Assembly (NCBI RefSeq): GCF_001298445.1
Contig: NZ_CP012036.1
Coordinates: 2,049,263-2,113,262 of the forward strand
Direction of reading: 5' to 3'
From: Nostoc piscinale CENA21
GTDB taxonomy: Bacteria; Cyanobacteriota; Cyanobacteriia; Cyanobacteriales; Nostocaceae
Length of the DNA: 64,000 nucleotides
Shown: positions 29,901 to 38,651 of the stretch, piece after piece
How the letters are laid out: each line of letters begins with the position of its first letter
How positions within the stretch are numbered: position 1 is the first letter of the stretch
Position numbers and translations under genes: made by a program
Notes under the pieces: generated by a model
Told to the model about the DNA's origin: nothing
Databases searched by the model: none
Seen by the model: only the letters and a program-made list of their open reading frames with translations

Positions 29901-30211
29901 GAACTAGAAAATGCACTAATTAAGTCTGTTAACCATTTTGGGGTAACAGATTGACGTTGGCACACACTCTCAATTGATTCACCAAGCAGGTATAAAAATT
30001 CTTGCTCAGTTATCCCATCTATTTTTAAGCGTTGTTGAAAATAAGGTTCGATGGGTAATGGAAACTGTGATCGCCATTTTTGGATTCGCTGCTGGGCAAG
30101 TTTAGTATTAATTGTTGGTATCGCATATTTACAAGTATATAATGATGAAATACGTTCATTTAGAGTATTAGCAGAATACCAATTTGATGATTTAAAGAAT
30201 GATTGATTCAT
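26960..30211 (-). CDS. lanM: Type 2 lanthipeptide synthetase LanM
   Basis: The protein has 1083 residues from ATG 30211. The N-terminal part of about 650 residues is the LanM dehydratase (DUF4135), with VLVAIDGNVGDKHRKGRSV, IVYKPKSLAVDVHFQ and ATDFHSENIIAAGEHPILLDLEAL holding kinase-like lipid-fold residues. The C-terminal part is the LanC-like cyclase with GFSHGNAGIAW, AWCHGAPGIGLARL near residue 949 and SLCHGDLGNLELL near 992, giving the Cys, Cys and His zinc ligands. LanM dehydrates Ser and Thr in the precursor and adds Cys thiols to form lanthionine rings. A GTG at 30262 would add 17 residues, but it lies inside the lanA-lanM stem-loop, so ATG 30211 is preferred. Confidence 0.93.
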   Translation of the reverse strand: MNQSFFKSSNWYSANTLNERISSLYTCKYAIPTINTKLAQQRIQKWRSQFPLPIEPYFQQRLKIDGITEQEFLYLLGESIESVCQRQSVTPKWLTDLISAFSSSHSEVSRHLPQIFHKEAMFGFCYVIEPLIHQALERVNHEVQELVESEIFLPFNRGNIADILCTYLPSQLLRILNRTMVLELNVARLNGLLKGNTPDERFNSFVEQLRQPDVALAILQEYPILARQVTICLNNWVNFSLEFLHHLCNDWQKIQTIFSPDNDLGVLVAIDGNVGDKHRKGRSVLIAKFSSGLQIVYKPKSLAVDVHFQEFLTWLNQRGDHPPFQTLKILDCGTYGWVEFVSAKSCSSTEEIWRFYERQGGYLALLYLLEATDFHSENIIAAGEHPILLDLEALFHQRVGGLDETKAKQRVISTFSNSVFSTGLLPYRTWSNAESEGVDISGLGASAGQMIPYEVPKWEGVGTDEMHLVRQKQEIPKRHNRPILNGRDVNLLDYADAIVQGFTQIYQLLLKHRDELLSDQGPLSRFAEDEVRIVIRATSTYSLLLYEGFHPDMLRNALERDRLFDRLWSGIETDPQLIKIIPTERDDLQNGDIPMFLTSPNSRDLWTSSGERIVNYFDKSGATLVQERTQQLSSADLEKQLWVIRASLATSTMGADRQGSRWPAYSLREPQTIINPISLLAAARAIGDRLETLAFHGETDISWIGITVTEKGSWTLAPVGMDVYDGVSGIALFLAYLGTVTGEERYIKLAQSALTTLQLQIEEGQAYLKSIGGFNGWGGMIYTFTHLAKLWNKPDLLAEAEKLVEFCSDLIEQDEMLDIIGGTAGYLASLIGLYQCQPSSRTLAAAIKCGEHLLAKAQPMKYGIGWVNHHIGEKPLTGFSHGNAGIAWTLLELAALTGEYRFRTAALAAINYERSLFCQKVENWPDLRKFSQKISGNQDNSFTCMTAWCHGAPGIGLARLLSLPYIDDAEIRFEINTALKTTITQGFGHNHSLCHGDLGNLELLLQASLTLDDSQWKTQVDRFAAAILEGINQHGWLCGVPLGVETPGLMTGLAGIGYELLRLAAPEIVPSVLGLEAPKANIL

Positions 30212-30258
30212 AACTTTATAATAGGTAGCAAGATAATAATTTATGCTTGGAATTTGAC

Positions 30259-30282
30259 GCACCCATAAATTAATATGGGCGC
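30259..30282 (-). terminator. Stem-loop between lanA and lanM (attenuator or processing site)
   Basis: Arms GCACCCATA (30259-30267) and TATGGGCGC (30274-30282) pair over nine positions with a six-base loop; on the minus-strand transcript the one mismatch becomes a G-U pair. No strong T-tract follows in the minus direction. Hairpins placed directly after the precursor gene in lantibiotic operons commonly let precursor transcript exceed enzyme transcript, so the same role is inferred here. Confidence 0.55.
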
Positions 30283-30314
30283 ATTCTTATAGCCTATTCA
30301 GAAGTAGCTATGAT

Positions 30315-30593
30315 TTAGTAGACTATGCAGAGTAGGTCTTGGGTCTTACCATTACAAGGCAAGTCACCTGTTGAGCAACAAACATCAATAGAAACAGTGA
30401 TAGTTTGTTTTTTCAGACCAACTGTTCCTCCGGTGGCGAGTTGTTGATTACCACCTACAACAGTTTCCATGCTGGTATTTGTTAATTCGACCATTCCTGC
30501 TGGGTTTTGAGGTAATTGAGAACGTTGTTCATCACTCAAGCTATTGCGGTAGTCTTCATCTTTCCAAGCGCGAATAATGTCAAAGTTAGACAT
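30315..30593 (-). CDS. lanA: Mersacidin/lichenicidin-family lanthipeptide precursor
   Basis: The precursor has 92 residues from ATG 30593, which has the ribosome site AAGGAG seven bases upstream. Residues 1-48 form the leader: IIRAWKDEDYRNSLS, LPQNPAG and VELTNTSMETVVGG, the typical leader of cyanobacterial type 2 precursors, ending in the Gly-Gly cleavage site of C39 peptidases. The predicted core is 44 residues and holds Cys at core positions 24, 25, 32 and 41 with eight Ser/Thr before or between them, so up to four thioether rings are possible. A second GG occurs at core 7-8 (LATGG), so cleavage there is an alternative. Downstream are lanM, the exporter and HlyD. Confidence 0.93.
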   Translation of the reverse strand: MSNFDIIRAWKDEDYRNSLSDEQRSQLPQNPAGMVELTNTSMETVVGGNQQLATGGTVGLKKQTITVSIDVCCSTGDLPCNGKTQDLLCIVY

Positions 30594-30812
30594 GATTTTT
30601 CTCCTTAATTTAAATGATGTAAATTGTTGAATGAACAAGGCAAAAGTAAAAAACTAAAAAGCAAAATAAAGAAAAAGAATAATTATCACTAAATTTATTG
30701 ATGGTGATTATCTTTTTACTTTTTACTTCTTACTTTTTACTGCTTAAAAGAGTGTTTACTTAATGATGTGATGAGCGACAGTGAATTTAACTCGCTTCCT
30801 TTACATCGTTGC

Positions 30813-31037
30813 GTTTGAACCCTTTCATTAGAGTTAATGGGATAGGCTTTTTTGATTTATGTACTTATCCCTGATTAATAAATGTTTTTTTAGCCAATCA
30901 AACTGCTGAAATTCTTATCCTGACTGGTTTGTAGGGATTATTTTTATTGTTAACAATCCTTTACAAAGTGCTTTTCTCAACTGGAAGTGCATAAATTAGC
31001 AAATCCTATCCCAATAACCAAATCAAAGGGTTCAAAC
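30813..31037. repeat. Long-range inverted repeat upstream of a secreted-protein gene
   Basis: The arm at 30813-30846 (starting GTTTGAACCCTTT, ending TGGGATAGG) is the imperfect inverse of 31005-31037 (starting CCTATCCCA, ending AAAGGGTTCAAAC). About 160 bases lie between. It has no coding capacity. It may be a decayed miniature transposon or a structured leader of the gene at 31071. Confidence 0.65.
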
Positions 31038-31070
31038 CCCAAATAACAATAACTAGTCAAAGGATTTCTT

Positions 31071-31622
31071 ATGTTTATTTCAAAAAACTTCCTAGCAGCC
31101 GCCACCATTGCCGCGTCTTTAATTGTTCCTAGTGCTGCGTTAGCTAATGATCGGGATATAACAGCTACAACCATTCCCGCCACTGCTTGCCGTCCAAATA
31201 GTGACAGTGCGGATGCGTCAGTTGTCCTCTCTAATGGAGCTTATGTGTTTAATGGTTCTGCTACTGGTACAGTCACCCTTTACTGTCCACTGCCAATTAA
31301 CGCTAACACAGTAGTCGATTTTTCTAACGACAACGATATCTCCAGATACCGAGTCTATTATCGAGATAGTGATGGAATTGGAACGGCATCGGAAATTAAG
31401 GTAAACCTTACCTATCGAGACGCTACTGGTTTAACGACAGTCGGCGGTACATGGAGTTCTAATGGGTTCAACATAATAGATAATACAACCCGATCTGTGG
31501 ATCTGATCCACGATGTAGGTTTGGACAGACTTTACTCATTCGTGGTAACTATGCAGAGAACTAACACCACACAAAACCCTGCATTCAGTGGAATTGATTT
31601 CCCTGTTATCGCACCACTGTAG
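31071..31622 (+). CDS. Secreted protein of unknown function
   Basis: The 183-residue protein has a clear signal peptide: MFISKNFLAAATIAASLI then VPSAALA, with cleavage probably after ALA (residue 25). The mature part is polar and beta-rich, with two Cys (TACRPNS and LYCPLP) that could form a disulfide, and it ends in hydrophobic ...PVIAPL. I do not recognise the family. It diverges from lanA across about 475 bases; a link to the lanthipeptide cluster is not supported by the sequence. Confidence 0.7.
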   Translation: MFISKNFLAAATIAASLIVPSAALANDRDITATTIPATACRPNSDSADASVVLSNGAYVFNGSATGTVTLYCPLPINANTVVDFSNDNDISRYRVYYRDSDGIGTASEIKVNLTYRDATGLTTVGGTWSSNGFNIIDNTTRSVDLIHDVGLDRLYSFVVTMQRTNTTQNPAFSGIDFPVIAPL

Positions 31623-31840
31623 ACGGTGAGTCTCAAAAGCTAATTATCAAGCTGATAAATTTGAGGGGAACAGGCTAAATCATCTGGCTAAAACCTGTAA
31701 CCCTCATTCTTTCCATACTTCTTGAATGGTGACAATTTTGGTTGATATTGTCAGTTCATAATACTACTAATCACAAAATTGTTGCCTCTTTCATGAAAAT
31801 AATATGGAAGAATAAAATCAAGTTCTCCTAAAAAAGTAAC

Positions 31841-31961
31841 ACTTACGCAAAAATCATCTGCAACTCTGATTTTTTGGTGTTGTGCTAGTTGCTGTGGCTT
31901 TGGCAACCAAAGTAATGCACTGGCTTTTCTGTGTTTAGTCTTCTGTCACTAGTGCGTAAGT
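31841..31961. mobile_element. Short MITE-like element with ACTTACGCA ends
   Basis: Perfect 9-base terminal inverted repeats ACTTACGCA (31841-31849) and TGCGTAAGT (31953-31961) enclose about 100 non-coding bases. The size and ends fit a miniature transposable element. No target duplication is obvious. Confidence 0.6.
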
Positions 31962-32037
31962 TCTGAAAAGCTCTGTTAAACTAGCTTCTTGCCATCAAGG
32001 AGCAAGCTACTAAACATTAAGCGGAAAATCTCTGCAA

Positions 32038-33813
32038 ATGAATGATCAATTCTGGACTTTGTATGACTTTACAGAAACTAGTGGTTATCCTCCCTTCAAA
32101 CGGTTAATTCAAAATCGTTTGCGAGAGAGAATAGAAAAGCTGGTGCGGTTGCATCCCCAATGGAGTGAGAGCGACTATGTGGATTATTTTGTCACAATTC
32201 TCAATGATGATTCCCAACCGGAAACAGAGAAAAAGTTAGCTCACTGGCACTTATTAGCTTACTTCGATCGCGATCGCTGTTATCTCATTTGGCGCAATTG
32301 GTGTCGTTTGCCGTTTTACGCTGCTTATGCCGAAAATTTATATGCTTTGACTAACGAACACCTGTGTAACCGCGAAAAATTACAGCAATATTTCAACAAG
32401 TACAAAACTAATGACTATAGTGGTGCAAGTCTCAAAACCTATATCTTAGGGGTACTGAAAAATGTTACTCGTGAGCATATCAATTGGGAATCACCTTGGC
32501 ATCTGTTGTGCAATGTTGATATTAATAGTCGCAGAAAATTGCAAACCGCAGCCGAACGCCTGAAAGCAGCATTGCAAAGTGCTGGTAAACAAGAACCAGA
32601 AATTTCCCAGTATCTTTTTGCTTGGCAATATTTTATTCCTGTTTACAAAAACAACCGTGTCTACCATCCTCAGAGAAAAGGCGGGGGAAAATGGCCAGAA
32701 CCAGAATTTTCAGATTTTGTTCAAACGGCTAAAGATTATAACTCTCAGAGATTTCAACCAGGCGCACCCCTGCAAGTCGCCGTTGGTGCAGCCATCACAC
32801 CAATCATGATTCAAAAATGGATGAATACCTGTATTGAAGCTTTACAGCAATCGGAGCAAATTAAGGAAGTGCCTTACGATGCTAATAGTAATGAACAGCC
32901 AGATACAGCCAGTTTCAACTTTTGGGAAGTCGGAGAAACAGAGGCAGAAAAAGCAGAATCTTTAGCAGCAGTAGACTTGATTTTACGTAGCGAACTTGAA
33001 CTGATTGAGCAGAATTTAGCTAAAATTCGCAGCCAAATTCCCACATCTTACCGTCAGGCTGTGATGCCTTTATGCTATCCCCATCGCTTGGCGCTGCTAA
33101 CTCAAGAACAGTTCGCTAGTAGAATGAACGTCCATCAAGGAACTGTCTCGCGCTATATTTCCAAGTATATAGAAACGCCATTATTAGAAAAGTTTCAGGA
33201 GCTAACCCGTGAACAATTTAATCCGGCAACTTATGTCAAAACATTTTTAACTGAAAAATTTAGTAATTTTAAACTATTAGCTAATCCTATTGCATCTCAA
33301 TTAATTGCTGCAATCGCCGATTTAGAACCCGACTTACAACAGATTATCAAACTTAAATATGGTCAGCAACTCAATATTGTTGAGCTAACTAAAATTATTG
33401 CTCAGAATAAATCTCTCACTCAAGAAGAAGTAACACAAAAACTAATTATAGCTGAAGATGAATTACAGAGCAATTTCTTAAATATACTCAAGCAATGGCA
33501 AAATAACTATATCAAATCATGGCTGAAAAACTATTATCAAAATTTAATTCAAGCTGAATTATTAAAATCGTTTACCCAATTAGAATCACCATACCAAGAA
33601 ATTTTATGGCAAAAATATGCTCAAAAAATCCTCAAATCCAATAGTGATTCTCAAACAATTACCACAGCTAAACAGCAGTTGCAGCGTTCTTTTATCCAGG
33701 GAATTGACAAGAGGTTTGGTATTTCTCTAAAAACAGAAATTCAACAAATTGGGAAAATAATTGAAGATTGGCTATCGACAAACTTTCTCTACCAAGAAAT
33801 TCAGAGAACTTGA
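32038..33813 (+). CDS. Sigma-70-like protein, first gene of a CHAT-CHASE2 operon
   Basis: The 591-residue protein has an N-terminal helical region (FKRLIQNRLRERIEKLVRLH) reminiscent of sigma region 2 start. A middle helix-turn-helix (TQEQFASRMNVHQGTVSRYISKY, near residues 360-385) resembles sigma region 4, and a second helical repeat follows (LEPDLQQIIKLKYGQQLNI). Such proteins in cyanobacteria are annotated as sigma-70-family or sigma-like and sit upstream of DUF1822 and CHASE2 genes, as here. It could be the operon's own transcription factor. The next gene starts nine bases after the stop. Confidence 0.7.
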   Translation: MNDQFWTLYDFTETSGYPPFKRLIQNRLRERIEKLVRLHPQWSESDYVDYFVTILNDDSQPETEKKLAHWHLLAYFDRDRCYLIWRNWCRLPFYAAYAENLYALTNEHLCNREKLQQYFNKYKTNDYSGASLKTYILGVLKNVTREHINWESPWHLLCNVDINSRRKLQTAAERLKAALQSAGKQEPEISQYLFAWQYFIPVYKNNRVYHPQRKGGGKWPEPEFSDFVQTAKDYNSQRFQPGAPLQVAVGAAITPIMIQKWMNTCIEALQQSEQIKEVPYDANSNEQPDTASFNFWEVGETEAEKAESLAAVDLILRSELELIEQNLAKIRSQIPTSYRQAVMPLCYPHRLALLTQEQFASRMNVHQGTVSRYISKYIETPLLEKFQELTREQFNPATYVKTFLTEKFSNFKLLANPIASQLIAAIADLEPDLQQIIKLKYGQQLNIVELTKIIAQNKSLTQEEVTQKLIIAEDELQSNFLNILKQWQNNYIKSWLKNYYQNLIQAELLKSFTQLESPYQEILWQKYAQKILKSNSDSQTITTAKQQLQRSFIQGIDKRFGISLKTEIQQIGKIIEDWLSTNFLYQEIQRT

Positions 33814-33822
33814 GGAAGGAAA

Positions 33823-35250
33823 ATGCTGAATTTGCAAAAACTTGCCACGATTTATCCGAATCAGATATGCTTGCCGTTATCACCAAAACTGCAAGAAGAA
33901 GCTTGGCAGAAATCTCAAGCTCATACTAATGCCGCAGCTTGCTGTCAAGCTTATCTTAATTATCTGTGCTTAAAGTCTTTTGTACCTTGGTTAGAGGCGT
34001 GGTTAGCAGAAGAAGATGCTCACATTAACATCAACAATATTTTTTCTGCGAATGCTTGTAACTCTCTATGGGAATTTGTGAATGGAACTCCTATTGATTT
34101 AGGGGAAATTAGATTAGTTTTGATTCCCAGTGAAACGAGTGATTTAGAGGAATTTGTTGTTCCCGGCGAGTGGGTTGATATTCCTAGCTGGCGAAAAGAT
34201 TATTATCTGGCTGTGCAGATTAATTTAGGTGAACCTGAGCAATCTTGGCTGCGGTTGTGGGGATATGTCAGCTATCAAAAACTGAAGAGTCGGGGGATAT
34301 ATGATCAGGGCGATCGCTCTTACTATATTAATCAGGCTGTCTTGACGGAAGATATCACACAATTGCTTCTCCTGCCCCAACCCAATTCTCGTCCCCAAAC
34401 AGCAGCGCCACCGCAGTTATCGACAGAAGTAGTGGCAGATTTATGCACGCAAATCAGTAATCCTGATTTATATTCCCCTAGATTAGCGGTAACATTTGAA
34501 CAATGGGCAGCATTGCTAGTCAATGAAGAGTTGCGGCAAAAGCTCTATGAGCAACGGTTATCACCGACGCATTTAGCTGTCGTCAACTTGCGCCAGTGGT
34601 TACAGAGGGCTGACAGCATAATTACAGAAATTTGGCAAGCTGTAGAGGCAGTTTTAACACCACCAGAGTTTATTGCTGTGCGGGGTGCGGAAGAGCAAGT
34701 TTCTGTGGAAGCGATCGCTCCAGTAATTCGCCTCCTCAAATCCAATCGCCCAGAAAAGGAACGCGCTCAAGCCGCCGGGGTGTTAGGACAAATTGGTGTC
34801 GGTCATCCAGAGGCGATCGCGGCGTTGGTAGAATTGTTACAAGTTGCTCAGGATGAAGAAACCCGTTGGGAAGCGGCTTTAAGTTTAGGCAAAATCGCCC
34901 CTGATCATCCCCAAGCCGGCATCAGTAAAGCCAGATTGATTGATTTGGGGCTGCAATTGGCGGGTTGTCAAATGGCGCTGATTGTCACTATTCGTCCCAA
35001 AACAGAATCAAAAATTGCAGTGCGGCTACAAGTACAGCCAATCAACCAGCAACATCAACTACCACCACATCTGACTCTCAGCGTGATTGCTGGCGGTGAA
35101 ACTCGTTTGCAAGCAGAAACAAGAAGCGACGAACAAGGCGCAGGAAAAGATAAAATTCTGCAATTGGGTTTTAGTCCCCCATCAGGAACTCAATTCCAGG
35201 TGCGGATAACTTTGGATAAAGTCAGCGTGAGTGAGACTTTTATTGCGTGA
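33823..35250 (+). CDS. DUF1822 family protein with HEAT-like repeats
   Basis: The 475-residue protein has an N-terminal DUF1822-like region: an early LATIYPNQICLPLSP, then VPGEWVDIPSWRKDYYLAVQINL and LRLWGYVSYQKLKSRGIYD. A C-terminal HEAT-like pair follows near residues 310-360 (KERAQAAGVLGQIG, EETRWEAALSLGKIAP). The last 110 residues are a beta-rich domain (LQLAGCQMALIVTIRP). DUF1822 is cyanobacteria-specific with no known activity; the HEAT repeats suggest protein binding. It lies between the sigma-like gene and the CHAT-CHASE2 gene. Confidence 0.8.
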   Translation: MLNLQKLATIYPNQICLPLSPKLQEEAWQKSQAHTNAAACCQAYLNYLCLKSFVPWLEAWLAEEDAHININNIFSANACNSLWEFVNGTPIDLGEIRLVLIPSETSDLEEFVVPGEWVDIPSWRKDYYLAVQINLGEPEQSWLRLWGYVSYQKLKSRGIYDQGDRSYYINQAVLTEDITQLLLLPQPNSRPQTAAPPQLSTEVVADLCTQISNPDLYSPRLAVTFEQWAALLVNEELRQKLYEQRLSPTHLAVVNLRQWLQRADSIITEIWQAVEAVLTPPEFIAVRGAEEQVSVEAIAPVIRLLKSNRPEKERAQAAGVLGQIGVGHPEAIAALVELLQVAQDEETRWEAALSLGKIAPDHPQAGISKARLIDLGLQLAGCQMALIVTIRPKTESKIAVRLQVQPINQQHQLPPHLTLSVIAGGETRLQAETRSDEQGAGKDKILQLGFSPPSGTQFQVRITLDKVSVSETFIA

Positions 35251-35322
35251 ACAAATTAGACGATATTATTGTGTTAATCTTTGCGTCTCTGCGTAAGACA
35301 AAAAATTAACCGGAAAGCAGCG

Positions 35323-37654
35323 ATGGGCAGGGTAGCAGTTCTCAAAATTGGTAGGGGAGATTTTGCTCAAGGGTTTGAAGTATCCCTAGAACTGAGGGAA
35401 GATGGCGGTTCGCCTGTGGGGGAAATTGAAGGTAGACTGGGAGCTAATACGGAGATTGAAGGCTTGTATTTTTTGTGGCAACAATCTTTTCGGAATCTCA
35501 CTAAGAGCGCCCGCCATGATGGTTGGGAAATTGAGGAAAGTTTACCGACGAACCGCGCTACTAGGGAAATTGCGGCTGACTGTTGGCAAAGAATGAGACA
35601 AGTAGAAACCAACCTCAACCAATGGTTGCAAGCATCGGGGGAAGTTGGTTGGCAAAAAATTCGGGAAAGGTTGAGTAAAGAGTTAGCTAGTCAACCGGAG
35701 ACTCTGCGGTTAGCGATTAAAGCCAAGGAAGTAATGTTATGGAAATTACCTTGGCATACCTGGGATTTACTAGCGAGTTATCCAAATGTTGGTGTTAGCT
35801 ACAGTCCGATAGAATATGAATCTTGGGAAATTCCGCAACAACAAACGCCACGCGATCGCGTCCGGTTACTGGCAATTTTTGGTGATCATCAACACCTAGA
35901 TTTAGAAGTAGATCGTCAGGCGATCGCCAATCTTCCACAAACAGAATCAGTTTTTTGTCATCAACCCCAAGGGAGAGAATTAATTACCCAACTCCGAAAT
36001 CCTCAAGGCTGGGATATTTTCTTTTTTGCTGGCCATAGTCAGACTATAGAACAAAGAGGACGCATTAGTCTTAGTAACAGAGAAAGCATCGAAACTGAGC
36101 AATTCAAACATGCTTTTCGAGAAGCGATGCAAAAAGGCTTAAAGATTGCTGTTTTTAACTCCTGTGAAGGTTTGGGACTAGCGCAGCAGTTAGCTGATTT
36201 ACATGTCCCGGTGATCATTGTCATGCAAGAGATTGTCCCCGATGTCGTCGCCCAATCGTTTCTCAAAGAATTCTTGAAGGAATATGCGGTGGGACAAACT
36301 TTATATACTGCTGTGCGCCGCGCCCAAGAACGACTAGAGGAATTTACGGATTTACCGGGGGCGACTTGGCTACCGATGATTTACCAAAACCCCGCCCAAG
36401 TACCACCGACTTGGAAAGATTTGCGGCCGATGAGCCGTCCTCATTACCGCCGGCTGCTAGACTGGAAAGATTTGCCAGATATCTTGGTACGGAGTTTACT
36501 AGCGACTGGCTTAATCATGACATTGCGGTTTTTAGGTGGACTCCAGCCTCTAGAATTGTGGGCTTTTGATTTGTTTATGCGCCTACAACCAGATGGCGGA
36601 ATTGATGAGCGTCTTTTGATTGTCAAAGTGACAGAACAAGATATTCAAGAGCAAGGGCGGTATCCTCTGAGCGATCGCGTAATTTTGCAAACTCTAGAGA
36701 AACTCCAAGCTTATCAACCTAGAGTTATTGGCTTAGATATTTACCGCGATTTACCAGTCGAACCCGGACACCGCGAACTAGCCGCCCACATCCCGAAAAA
36801 CTCCCGGCTGGTAACGACTTGCGAAGTTAGCAAACCAGAGTTGAACACTGATAAATTTGGTGTTGCGCCTCCCCCTACTAGTCCGCCAACCAATGTGGGT
36901 TTTAGTGATTTAGTAGTGGAATCAGATGGCACAATCCGGCGTTCTTTGTTGCATATAGATCCAGGAGATTCCCGGTGTCAGTCTTCATTTGCCTTCAGTG
37001 CCGAATTAGCCCGGCGTTACCTCGATTTTGAAGGCATTAAACCACAAGCCACATTAGAGGGCAACTTACAGCTTGGCTCTACTGTTTTTCAGCCTTTGGA
37101 AAATCATACTGGTTTTTATCACAACATTGATCCGCGTGGTCATCAAGTTTTACTCAATTATCGTTCCTCGCAAAAAGTCGCTAGAGAAGTAACCTTAGCA
37201 GCAGTTCTCAACAATGATTTGCCGCCCCAATGGGTGAAAGATCGGATTATTTTGATTGGTGTGACAGCGTCCTCAATTGGTGATCGCTTTTTTACGCCCT
37301 TTGGTAAAGAAGTTGACAAAAAAAATGCCCGGTATCGTCATTCACGCCCAAATGGTGAGTCAAATGCTCAGTGTCGCGCAACAAGAACGCCCTTTACTCC
37401 GTTTTTGGCCCCAGGGTTGGGATGCGATTTGGATTTGGATTTGGTCACTGATTGGGGGTTTATGTGTTGGGAAATTGGACTCAGTTTTATATCGGCGTGT
37501 TGTAGCTGCGATCGCCATTGTTATTCTTGTTAGTCTGTGCTTTGGCTTCTTTTTGAGTGGTCTTTGTATCCCCCTCATACCATCAGTATTTGCTTTGGCG
37601 ATCGCCTACGTGACCACAACTCGTTTCAAGCGTAGTTTAGGAGGGAAATCATGA
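35323..37654 (+). pseudogene. CHAT-CHASE2 membrane sensor protein, one frameshift near the C-terminus
   Basis: The corrected length is 776 residues from ATG 35323. The N-terminal 380 residues are a CHAT peptidase-like domain with His238 in FFAGHSQ and Cys281 in FNSCEGLG. A membrane helix (ILVRSLLATGLIMTLRFL) near residue 395 leads to the extracellular CHASE2 domain (LWAFDLFMRLQPDGG, RLLIVKVTEQDIQ, VIGLDIYRDLP). The protein ends with two or three membrane helices. The frame shifts by +1 at an A8 run (37318-37325), after which GIVIHAQMVSQMLS continues the conserved CHASE2 end. It probably senses an external signal and controls an intracellular protease; the target is unknown. Its stop overlaps the next ATG by four bases. 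Confidence 0.85.
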
Positions 37655-38439
37655 TCAGGTTGATAGGATTAGGTTTGGTATGGGTTTTAGCTATGAGTCA
37701 GGGAGAAGTTGATTCATCCCCTATCAAGCAGTCTCAGTCAACACCCGCTAGAATTTCGTCGGTAATTTTTAATCAACCACCCCTATCATCCAGAGGCGCA
37801 CCGGGAAATCGCCAAGGTGGCGGAACTCGTGACGGTCGCAATTGCGCCGCTCTAGATATTCAAGAGCGTCTCACCGCTTTAGTACCGGCTGTAGAATCAG
37901 AACCAAAAATGAGCCATGTTTGGGGATTAACTGTTAGCGCCTCTCCGACACTCTGGTTTTATGTTCCTTACCAGGCCAAAGATATTCAGGGCGCTGAATT
38001 AGAATTATGGGACGAAACTAGCCGCGAACAGCGAAATTACAAGCAAATTTATCAAACAACTTTCACGGTTAAGCAAACACCAGGAGCGATCGCTCTCAGT
38101 CTGCCACCTACAGTTAAACTAGAACCGGATAAAAACTATCATTGGTATTTATCCTTAAATATCAATTGTCAGGGTGACAATGAATCAATCAATGTCAACG
38201 GCTGGATTCAACGAGTCAAATTTCAACATACTCCTTCCGTGAATCGCCAGCAAGTAATTTTGTATGCTCAAAATGGCATTTGGTACGATGCTTTAACCCA
38301 ATTAGCCCAACTCCGCCGCCGCAATCCCCAAAGCAAAACTTTGATGCAAGATTGGCGGAAATTACTCGGTGATGTCGGTTTAAAAGAGATTGCTAATAAA
38401 CCTATTGTTTCATGTTGTATGGCAGGAGGCAGGAGGTAG
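37651..38439 (+). CDS. DUF928 domain-containing protein
   Basis: The 262-residue protein has an N-terminal hydrophobic segment (LIGLGLVWVLAMSQG) as signal peptide. It shows the DUF928 pattern: GAPGNRQGGGTRDGRNC near residue 50, then LTALVPAVE, GLTVSASPTLWFYVPY, ELELWDE, LEPDKNYHWYLSLNINC and VNGWIQRV. The length of about 260 is typical. DUF928 is cyanobacterial and exported, with unknown role; it is regularly encoded next to CHASE2 proteins, so it may form part of the external sensing assembly. It overlaps the CHASE2 gene by four bases. Confidence 0.88.
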   Translation: MIRLIGLGLVWVLAMSQGEVDSSPIKQSQSTPARISSVIFNQPPLSSRGAPGNRQGGGTRDGRNCAALDIQERLTALVPAVESEPKMSHVWGLTVSASPTLWFYVPYQAKDIQGAELELWDETSREQRNYKQIYQTTFTVKQTPGAIALSLPPTVKLEPDKNYHWYLSLNINCQGDNESINVNGWIQRVKFQHTPSVNRQQVILYAQNGIWYDALTQLAQLRRRNPQSKTLMQDWRKLLGDVGLKEIANKPIVSCCMAGGRR

Positions 38440-38651
38440 AAGGCAGGAGGTAAAAGATTTTGGATTGAATCTAAAATCTAAAATTGATATCTTGTCGGGC
38501 AAATCATTTATGACTCAACACATCTGTGCAGAAAGACAAAACTCTTTCTCCCTCTGTTTCCTGTTCCCTGTTCCCTTTTAACAATTTGAACTTTTTTGAT
38601 TTTTCTCGCGCTGTATAGTAATCTCTACCGTGCTTTACTGGCGAGAAGTTC

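Noticed and set aside
30211..30262. GTG start of lanM at 30262
   Set aside because: It falls inside the lanA-lanM stem-loop and adds no conserved residues; ATG 30211 is preferred.
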